DNA of 64,000 nucleotides. Origin: Otis tarda (lineage: Eukaryota > Chordata > Aves > Otidiformes > Otididae). Made by a program: the position numbers and the translations under genes. Shown piece after piece: positions 56,039 through 64,000 of this stretch (position 1 is the first letter of the stretch; each line of letters opens with the position of its first letter). The stretch lies in assembly GCA_026413225.1 (NCBI GenBank), contig CM048575.1, positions 5,794,001 through 5,858,000 on the forward strand, read 5' to 3'. The notes beneath the pieces are model-generated. The model ran no database searches and was not told the DNA's origin. It worked only from the letters and a program-made list of their open reading frames with translations.

Positions 56039-57159
56039 CCTTAGATGACCGAATGAAGTGTAAATTTCAGTTTAAAAGGTGTTTCCAGTCCTGCTGGCCG
56101 CCGGGGAAGGGGCAGCCCAGGCCAAGTGCCCCCCAAGGCTCCCAGTCCCCAAGGCCGGGGACGAGGACCGAGGGAGATGCCACGGATTTTGCCAGTTCGG
56201 CTGCTGACCTGAAAACCCTGGTGTTCAGGGGTGGCTTGAAATCCATTTTTCAAGCAACATAGATTTCAGATGAGCCTGTGCTGATTCCTTTGCCTTCAGC
56301 AGTGCCACAAGCAGGAGCCGGCGCGAGGCCCTGGAAACGTCCGTGCTCCCCGCGCTCGGCTGCCCGCTCCCCCGGGACGCCCTGGGCCCGCGCCTGCGTG
56401 GAGGGGATGAGCGTCAAGCTTTAACGCCTTGCTCCAGTTAATAAATGTCTGTGCTTCCCACCTTCGCCTGCTCCCGTCTGATTCCACCCCTACACGTCCT
56501 AACACGGTCCCTGGCACCCGGTGCCGGCGGCCGGACCCTCACGGGGAACCCCCTCACTGTGACAGCGTGGCTCCCCGGCCGCCGCCCCGCCATCGCACCG
56601 CGGTGTGGGGGGCCCAGGGACAACCCCAGCCCTGTAATCCCTCCATAAGCACCTCGGTCGTGAGAGGATTAGCCGGGGCTCCTGAGAAATCCCGTGCTGC
56701 TGGCGCGAATCCCAGCACCCTCGCTGCGCACCCCTCCGCACCGAGGGGTTTTGCTGGTCCTGCTCTCCCGTGCAAGGACGCTCCGGGCCCTGCTGCGCCC
56801 CAGCCGCCGGCCGTGCCGAGCCGGAGCCTCTGTGCGTGAACGGTCCCACACGTGCCAGGCTCTCGCCAAGGCCTGGGGCGGTGACAGGCGGGGGGACAGC
56901 GTGGAAGCATCCCTGCGCAGGGCACCTCCATCCCGCTGGCCACCGCCGCCCGCAGCTCTGGCTCTGGCTCCGCGCGCCCGGCACAGCCGTTGCTTTTGAT
57001 GATGTACGGGTTGGCTCAGCGATCAGTCAGAGGCTCGAGGCCTCGGTGACGGGACCTGGTGGCTCTTTGTCCGGGGGCAGGAGCAGAGGAGGGGAGCAAA
57101 GGCTGCAGCCCAGCCAGGCCCCCACCCGCTCGCCAGACACACGAGGAATTGCTTTCGGA
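56039..57159. other. CpG-rich spacer; longest open frame is judged spurious
   Basis: CpG-rich sequence is dense at 56310-56960. The longest frame of the window, plus 56770-57840 (356 codons), starts here, but minus-strand frames cover the same DNA and no domain is recognised. See the rejected list. Confidence 0.4.
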
Positions 57160-57420
57160 CTGTGTTTCTGTGCAGCAGGCGATATAAAAATCAGAGATAT
57201 TTCACTTGTGGGTCTGAGCGCAGCGCTCTATTATTCATACGCTGGTTTAAGTTACGGCTGGCGTTGTGTCAAACGGACCAATTCCCGCAGCTGTAATAGA
57301 GTTGGCCTCTGCCCCCCTCTCCAAGTGGCAGCTGATATTTTCTGCCCACATCAGTTGCGTCTACGAGGGAAAAATATCGAGTGGCTCCCTCGGCTGTTGT
57401 TCCACAGCGCGCTAAGGGGA
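57160..57420. promoter_or_regulatory. Candidate non-coding element
   Basis: Complex, less GC-rich block in CpG-rich surroundings, with GATATAAAAATCAGAG near 57180 and CTATTATTCATACG near 57229. The contrast with its flanks suggests a regulatory element. It lies inside the long spurious frame. Confidence 0.3.
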
Positions 57421-58499
57421 GGGGAAGTTTCCTGGCCGCGCTGCCGGCTGGGTGACGCCGCGCATACCGACGCGGCCAGGGACGCGTGGTTACTGCTTCA
57501 GCCAAAACACAGCGTTCCCGCTGCCGTGGCACCCCCGCGGCCGCCCCGCGCTGCCGTGATCCAACCGGCTCTGCTCCGTCGGCTGCTCCCACGTTTGCTC
57601 CCTCGCGGCACCAAACCCAAGCTCCGCGTGTGGTTTGTGGCTTTCCTTGCCCTTTGCCCACCAGTTTGCAAACTGGTGCCCAGTGCAACCTGCCAGTGTG
57701 ACAAGAAACGGGGCTTTACTGGGGAGAGCTGGGCAGGGAGCACCCCACAGCAGGAAGCTCCCTGCCAGCAACCACTCACCCATCAACACCTTTCACGTGT
57801 GCGTGGTGCTGCAGCTGATGGCAGTGAAACGCCTGAATGAGGGGGAGGAAAACCCTTTAAATTCTGCCACTGAAGAAGCACAAGGTTTCCTCTGAGCTGC
57901 TTCTTGCTGCTTTCTCTTCCTCCTGCTCCAGCCGTGGCAAGGCTGCAGCACCGGGTGAGCGTGGAGTGCTGGGCACGGAGATGTGGGGTGGAGACACGGG
58001 GAGAAAAGGCTTCCCGGGGGTGATGGCATCCCTCCCGAGCGGCGGCGGGGCTGCCCTGCGGCTCTTGGCTGGGGTGAGGGCAGGGAGGGTGGGCTGTGCC
58101 CGTGGGGCTGTGTGAGACCCCCAGTTTGCCCAGAGCCTCTTCTCTCCTGGACATCCCAGTAGCTGGGGCCTGACTGCAGTGTTTTCTAGAGGTGGGAGTG
58201 GGTTTGGAGGAGCTGACCCTGGCTGCTGGTGTCCCAGAGCAGCCCAGCCAAAAACATCCCTCTGGAAACTCAGCCGGAGGAGCCGCCACGGGGAGCGGGA
58301 CCGTTGTGTGTGGGTGACCCTCGCTGTGTGTCCAGGGATGCTCTGTCCAGGCTGGCTAACTGGGACCCCGCAGCTCCAGCACCGTGCGGGGCCAGGGCAT
58401 GTTCCCACCTTCCCTGGGGTCAGGTCCTGTCCGTGCTCCCACAGTCCCGCTGCAGCTGGGGCAGGGACCCGGTGCCGTTCGGTCTCCCGCTGCTGCTCA
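57421..58499. other. GC-rich spacer, no gene seen
   Basis: CpG-rich to about 57610, then GC-rich with less CpG. Frames on both strands have no recognised product. Confidence 0.4.
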
Positions 58500-58985
58500 G
58501 AGCTTAGCCCTTGGTCCGTAGTTGAATCAGATGTGTTAAAGCAAGCTTTGGTCCCTCAGAAAAGTAAATTCTCTTGGCTGCCCCCATCGCTGTGGTGCCT
58601 GTAAACAATTGGCAACCTGCCCACCTCCTAATTTTTGTAACTAATTACCTCTCGTTATCTAACATCAAGCCAGCAGCCAGTGTGTCACTAAATGATTAAC
58701 ACCAGGTACACGGCAACACAAAACCCCATCCCTCATGCACCACCAGGATGATCCCGTTTGCCCTCTTGTTCGGTTTGACAAAACGGTGAGAAAAGCAGGA
58801 AACGCAAGACCTCAGTATCTGCTGTTGGGCGAGCAGTGGGGGGGGCAAGGGAGCAGTAGGGCCGGCTGAGGAGGTTTTGGGGACAGGAGGACTGGTTTTG
58901 AGGAATATGTAATAAAGATTTTAATATGCAGGAACCTCTAATTGGCTTGAAAATTCCTCTGACCCTCATTCTGCATGACCAGCAC
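58500..58985. other. AT-rich stretch, possible element
   Basis: AT-richer complex sequence at 58500-58720 and 58900-58980, split by a G-rich run near 58836. Words such as GTAACTAATTACC near 58637 are homeodomain-like. No gene seen. Confidence 0.32.
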
Positions 58986-59676
58986 GGTCTGTGGCCTGCC
59001 GACACCCTGCAGAAGGGTTTTTTATACCTAAAGTTCCTGACCCAAGAGAGATCATTTCTGGAAGATGAAGGGATTTTTCTTTGCTTGCTTTCTACATGTT
59101 TTTCCCTGTAGCTTCTCCCGTGCAGCTGGGAAGGACCCAGCTGCGGGCAGCGATGGAGAGGCTGTGCCAGCCCCGCGCGTGGCCCTGGGAGCCGCCAGCC
59201 CTCCCCAGGGTGTCCCGCAGCGCTCGGGCTGCGAGGAGGAGGCTTCCTCCGGGGGTAGGTCCCCAGAGAGCGGAGCAGGGGGGCTGCTGAGCCCAGACAC
59301 TGCTGTGTCACCTGCGTGGCTTGGCGAAGCGCTGCCGTCCTGGCTGGCAGCACCACGGGACGCGGGCGGGTCCCGCCGCGTGCCAGCAGCCGCTTGGTAA
59401 GCACACATGTCGCCGGGCACGAGCGCCCTGAGAACGCCGCACTGAGCTTTGCGGATGATGGCGCAGGATTAGTGCTGTGGAGCAGCAGCTCCGTGCCCTG
59501 GCCGGGGCACGTGGCTGAGGTGACCACCACATCCCACGACTGGGCTATCGGCCGCGTGCACGTGGCTGGTCACGGGTTGTGTGTGCTGAGCCAGTAAATT
59601 AAATTGTACCGGCTTCATCGGTATGAAGTTAGATGATACTCAAAAGAGCCTGAGCAGAGGAACTAAGCTCGCTCTC
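58986..59676. other. GC-rich, no gene seen
   Basis: The 265-codon minus-strand frame 58733-59530 and the plus-strand frames overlap. A small inverted repeat, CTTCATcggtATGAAG, lies at about 59611-59626. No recognised product. Confidence 0.4.
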
Positions 59677-59700
59677 AAAAAAAAAAAAAAAAAAAAAAAA
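59677..59700 (+). repeat. Uninterrupted A24 tract
   Basis: Twenty-four consecutive A. This could be the tail of a retroposed transcript, but the upstream sequence matches no small RNA, SINE or gene that I recognise, and I see no clear target-site duplication. Confidence 0.9.
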
Positions 59701-60419
59701 GACCACCAGTTCGTTACTCCTGAATTTTGGGTGCTCAGAGCTGCCGAGAGCTCGCGGCTCGTCCTGGCCCTTTCTCGTGCTGAGCTGGGCTCCCAGCAGT
59801 GCCCCGGCTCCTCCTGCCAGCGAGGGCAGGCACGCACTTGTAATGATGAGGTATTCAGCGCTGACACCTTTTAATTCCTCAAATGATTAACTTTCAGCGG
59901 ATTAGAGTGAGGATGGCTATTTAATTAACAGACAAGTCAAGCTTGCTTATGAGTCATTAAAAAAAAACCCACCCTAGTGATTGACTTGTTAATATGGAAG
60001 AAATCAATTAGATTTTTTTTTTCCTCTGAAGTTTTTGGCTCCAGCTGAAAGGATGGAAGAAGAAAGGCTGCTGGGATTCAGCGCAGCTTTATTCTTCACA
60101 GAGGAGATTGCAGGAACAGCTTAGTGCAGGGATTTGCAGCGTTTCTGGGAGGCGGACCCCGAACCCTGTCCCAGGGCGCAGCAGAGGTGGGGAGCAGCCC
60201 CTTGACCCGCCCCGTTCCCTCCTCCGGGTTCCAGGGCTCCCACTGCCCCTTCCCAAAACCACGTCCCCTGAGCTACCTGACTCGCCTGCAGCTTTCCCAG
60301 TGAGCAAAGCCCCGAGTTCAGCGGGGGGTGCCGGCACTTGGGGAGGTTCAAGGATTTTCCGTGTGGGAGAGCCGGGCATCGGGCCCTTCTGCTCCCTGGG
60401 GAACCCCCCCGAGGGTTAA
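59701..60419. other. No gene seen; AT-rich patch 59860-60090
   Basis: An AT-rich patch at 59860-60090 has TTTAATTAACAG near 59920 and A- and T-runs; it may be regulatory. The rest is GC-rich. Confidence 0.38.
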
Positions 60420-60680
60420 ATGCCTTTCTTACCCACAATTATAAATTGCTGTCTGTGGAGTCTGACTTTATGCACAGAAACTCTGATTGCTCAAATTGTA
60501 GATTGCCTCTTGACATTAATTACTATGTAAATCTGGCAGATCAACATTGTCAGGTGATGAGTGGCAAGTTTCACTTGCAGCCGGTCTCCCAGGAGCTCGG
60601 CTGCTGCTGAAGTTGCCATAGCAATTTTTTTCCTCTTGGAAAAAAATGATAATAAAATAAAACCAAAACAAACCAGCGCA
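60420..60680. promoter_or_regulatory. Candidate conserved non-coding element with X-box
   Basis: AT-rich complex block with ACATTAATTACTATG near 60515, and an RFX-type X-box GTTGCCATAGCAAT at 60612-60625 that differs from the consensus palindrome only at the last position of the right half. An A-rich run follows. Enhancer-like; conservation is untested. Confidence 0.37.
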
Positions 60681-62069
60681 TCAACCAAGCGCTGGTGCTC
60701 TCCCGGCTGCCCCCCAGTTTTCAGGCCCCATCAGAGCAGAGGGACTTGCAGATTTAACGCTCTTCAGGTGCTCGTCTGGCTCCTCTTAGCGCTTGGTGCC
60801 TGGATGGTGGTGATGGGGAAGATCACACCCCTGCTCAGGGTACAGGCCAGCTCCGCTCCCTCGGCCGGGATCGCTCTGTGCGCCCCTCGTCCCGGCTGGG
60901 CACGGTGCAGCGGAGCACGGCGGGCAATCCGGCTGCCTTTGGGGGACAAGAGCTGCCCCTCTGTGTCCACTTAAGGAGATTTGATGTTGTTATCGCTGTC
61001 TCTGAAACCAAACAGTGAAAAGAAAAGAAAAAAAATTCCTCGTTTTTCACTTGAGATTAAAGATGCATGACCAGAATTGAGCAGGGCTGCTCGCTGCGGA
61101 GTCAAGAGGCTTTGAAGGTGAGCTGCAAAGCTCGCTAAATAAATTGATAAACTGCCTCAGATCCCCGGTCAGGAGCAGAACAGGCAGACAGCTTCAAAAC
61201 TCACTGAATCTGGGGATGCTTTGGACAGCCCAGTGCCCCAGCACATGTCAGCCCCTGGGACTGGCAGGTGGGTCCCAGTACCCCAAGATGCTGCTGGGAA
61301 CCGGGTCTGTTCTGGTCCCAGATGTCCCCGCAGGGCTCCTGTCGTGTCCTCCCACAGGTTAACCCCCTCCTCAGGGCTGAAATGGGGGTCCTGGGCACAG
61401 GGACCTCCAGAGCCTTGTCCCTGTGTCCTGTCCTTTATGAAGGTGTTGTCCTTTGGGTGCCTCGAGCACGCGCTCCTGAGCTGCTCCTCCTTATCCCGGC
61501 GGCAGTCCTCGCCCCCAGCGCTGCCCCTCTGCCCCGTGTCTTATGCAGGTGAGGATGTCTACGGCGGTCCTCAGGGCAAGAGACTCGGTGTTTTGTTGCG
61601 CCCCGCTTCTGCCCCCAGCATCTTCTCCTGGGCTGGGACCAGGACCCAGCTCCCGCTGCTGCGAACCGGCTCCCACCAGGCTGTTGAGGTATCTTAACCT
61701 TATTAGTGCAAACCAATCCATTAACTCTAATTACTGCACTTGTTGAGGAGGGGCAGTGTAATTAAAGCTGCCTGCTGTCCAGGCTGGGGCTCCCCTGCAT
61801 CCCTCGGCTCGGCGGTGCCGGGGATGTGCGGGGCTCTGACCCGCTGAGCAGCGGCTCGGGGCCACGAGCGTCCCTGGGGCAGCGATGCTCCCACCTCAGC
61901 CCTGGCGCCAGCACCCCCAGACCTCCCCAAAACGCTACTCCTCTCTCAGCACTGAGCTTAGGCTGGGGATCAGCCTCCGTTCGCCCATGGAACAGCCAGG
62001 GACGCAGCCCAGCGCAGCCCGTGGTGCTGAGCGGGCTCCGCAGCACCCATCAGCCCCGCGTCCCCCGAG
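60681..62069. other. GC-rich spacer with AT-rich patches, no gene seen
   Basis: AT-richer patches lie at 60970-61180 and 61690-61770 (the latter with CTCTAATTACTGC). Otherwise GC-rich with chance frames such as 61221-61697 (plus). Confidence 0.4.
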
Positions 62070-62310
62070 GGACTTCACACGACAGAGGTTGTTTATTGCC
62101 TTTGAAAGGCAGGAATATGTTTCTCATCCATGTCATACTTATAGAAATACCAGACGTGTTGCCCCGGCTTTCCTCTTGTGCGCTAATGACAGCTGAGGAG
62201 CGACATCTGTATCATAATAGATGAGAAACAAATTCCTCTTTACCCCCAGAGAAGGCTGATTATTTCACTGGCAAGCTACATTAAAAAATGCCTTGTGACA
62301 CAAAGCAACA
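62070..62310. promoter_or_regulatory. Candidate conserved non-coding element
   Basis: Complex AT-rich block with no simple repeats, ending in AACATTAATGTCAGG near 62309. Sharp borders with GC-rich DNA on both sides. Enhancer-like on composition only. Confidence 0.35.
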
Positions 62311-64000
62311 TTAATGTCAGGAAGCGGCAGCGCGGCGCCTCCGGGGAGGCCTGCTCCTGTCACCCTGATTAAATTAGCGCGCGTCTTCCCCCCGCATCCA
62401 ACAGCCCCATCTGTATTCATACCGGAGCTGCTCCGGAGGTGTGCTGCCAGGCCAAGGCTGTAACTGACTGATCGCAGCGATAAAATGCTGGTCGGAGATG
62501 AAGCAGCGTCGGTTACGGGGTACAGGAGCAGATCCAGGAGCGGCTGCGCTCCGGACGCCGCGGGAGCATCCCTGTCTCGGGGCTCGTGGCGGGGCCGGGA
62601 TGCTGCACCCCAGGGCTGCCCAGGGCGGTGCTCTGCAGCGAAAGGCAGTCTGCAGGGTGGAATGGAGGCACGCCAGACCCCAGAGGTGTGACTCTGCATT
62701 TCTCGCTTCCAAAAGCCCCGGCAGGAGGGAATTCACCGGGGCTCCCTGGCTGGAAAGCCCCTGCCTGGAGCTGAAGCCGCCGCGCACCTTCCCTGCGGAC
62801 AGGAGCTGCGAGTCAGGTGTCCCGCTCTGTGTAAGGAGATAATTACGCGCTCCTGGGATCTGCAAAATTCATAGCTATAAATTTCTCCCAGGGAAGAAGG
62901 TGCTGCAGCTCATGAAGAACCAAATGCCAAGCGCCGCTAAGGAAAGGCCAGAAGAGCTTTAATTGCCCCAATAAATCAGCATCGTCCTGGGTTTCCAAAG
63001 ACATCACTGCTTCTCTGCCCACTGGGTGCCAGCCCCTTTGACAGCTTGGGGTGGCCCCTCTCAGCCCCAGGGGTCCCGCCCTGCACAGGGACCCCCACCC
63101 ACACCCCCATGCGGGGACCCTTCTCTGCAGCCCCAAGCAGAGCGGCGGTGGGTGCAGGACGCGCCCCGGCAGCTGCCCTTGCTGCCGCCCCTCACCGTTG
63201 CATTTGTGAGGGGGCTCAGAAACCCACGGTTCGGGGTCCCAGCTCCCCCGCCCAGCCCAGGGGTCCCTGTCCGAGGCCGAGCCCTGGCTCAGCAGCTCTG
63301 CCCCGGTGCGCGCTGTTCGGCTGCGCAGGGTTCAAGGCCGTAACTTCTCCTGGACTCGATAGCGGCATCTCCGTAAATCTCCATGAAAGGGAAGCGCGGG
63401 CTAAATACGCCCCAGGGAGAGGCAGATATACTGCCGGCATTACCGGCTGCCGGGAGCGCCGCTAATGCGGGATAATTATTCCATAACTCTGCGCGCTGCC
63501 GCAGCCGGGTTGGTTAACGAGCGGGAGTGGGCGCGGGGCGATTTACGGAGCCACGACGGGGCTGCCCTTGCGCTGGGCTGTCTGAAGGGTGCTGACCTGC
63601 GCGGCTGAGGGAGCCTGGACCCCGCTTTGTGCTGGCGGAGGCGCGACCCACCCGAAGCATCGCCCGTGTCCCGGGTGATCCCGGCTCCATCCTCCGTTTA
63701 GCTCTGGCTTGCCAGAGGAGAAGGCAACGCTTCATTTCAGGTTTTTCCCTGTGCGTCCCTCCCTCCAGGTCAGTGCCCTGTTCCCACGATTTATGTTGGC
63801 CGGTAACGCGTGCGCGATGCAGCACGCTGATTTCCAGAGCCGCGTAGCTCCCAACGAGCTCGGGTGCGGGCATGGATTTTTGCTCTGTATCCCCACCACC
63901 CGCTCTCCTTGGTGTATCACAGCAGGATTCGCCCCGGTGATCCCAAGAGATGGCCGTTCGGTTTGGGAGAAGCTCACCCGGGGATCACCGCTCCCGGCAG
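62311..64000. other. GC-rich end of window, no gene seen
   Basis: CpG-rich segments (62320-62620, 63470-63700) and a less GC-rich block at 62830-62990 with AATTACGCGC and TTTAATTGCC words. Frames are short and unrecognised on both strands. The sequence runs off the window without a gene edge. Confidence 0.4.

Noticed and set aside
56770-57840. Longest open frame of the window (356 codons, plus strand)
   Set aside because: It runs through CpG-rich DNA where stop codons are rare and crosses an AT-richer block of enhancer-like composition. It is matched by frames on the other strand and shows no domain, signal or repeat I recognise. A conservation test would be needed to revive it.
1-64000. tRNA, rRNA, snRNA or known microRNA genes
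   Set aside because: I looked for characteristic tRNA box sequences and familiar microRNA seeds and saw none. A covariance-model search could still find divergent copies.
1-64000. Endogenous retrovirus or full-length LINE coding sequence
   Set aside because: No reverse transcriptase, protease or LTR-like pair was recognised on either strand; only the CR1 3' fragment is present.

Overview
The window looks like nuclear DNA from a bird. The firmest evidence is one degraded CR1 LINE 3' end at about 14170-14408. It carries the avian CR1 tail, with a block resembling ggttggactggatgg, a cccttcc...acccaaac block and a terminal attctatgatt. CR1 is also found in other sauropsids, so 'bird' is a strong inference rather than proof. 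Other supporting points are the very low density of interspersed repeats, the many CpG-rich stretches, and G-rich 5-6 bp tandem arrays of a kind common on small avian chromosomes.

I find no protein-coding gene that I can name. The open frames scattered over both strands behave as chance frames in GC-rich DNA: they overlap one another, show no domain I recognise, and are longest where GC and CpG are highest. Two weak coding candidates are recorded. One is a 98-codon minus-strand frame at 50-346 with a near-ideal Kozak context and two hydrophobic stretches. The other is an exon-like interval at 50517-50660 with a strong 3' splice site.

Region by region, 1-18000 is mostly AT-rich to mixed and CpG-poor. 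It has several long AT-rich blocks dense in homeodomain-type TAATTA/ATTAAT words (about 2230-2460, 3160-3390, 4215-4930, 8330-8900, 9830-10660, 13120-13530, 13910-14130, 16010-16340, 16740-17080). From 18000 to 52000, similar AT-rich blocks of 200-700 bp alternate with CpG-rich spacers, some island-like (18740-19075, 24222-24480, 35040-35560, 49500-49930). From 52500 to 56040 there is a cluster of three unusual tandem arrays: a GGGGAT hexamer array with a higher-order 70/76-bp period, a GGGAT/GGGAC/GGACA pentamer array, and an eight-unit 22-23 bp array in which seven units contain a forkhead core word. The remaining part to 64000 is GC-rich with a few AT-rich blocks.

The most economical reading is a gene-poor regulatory landscape, either intergenic or inside a very long intron, next to an unidentified developmental gene. 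The AT-rich blocks would be candidate conserved non-coding elements. That reading is inference: I could not run an alignment, so none of the 'candidate element' entries is shown to be conserved. They are listed because their composition and motif content stand out from their flanks.
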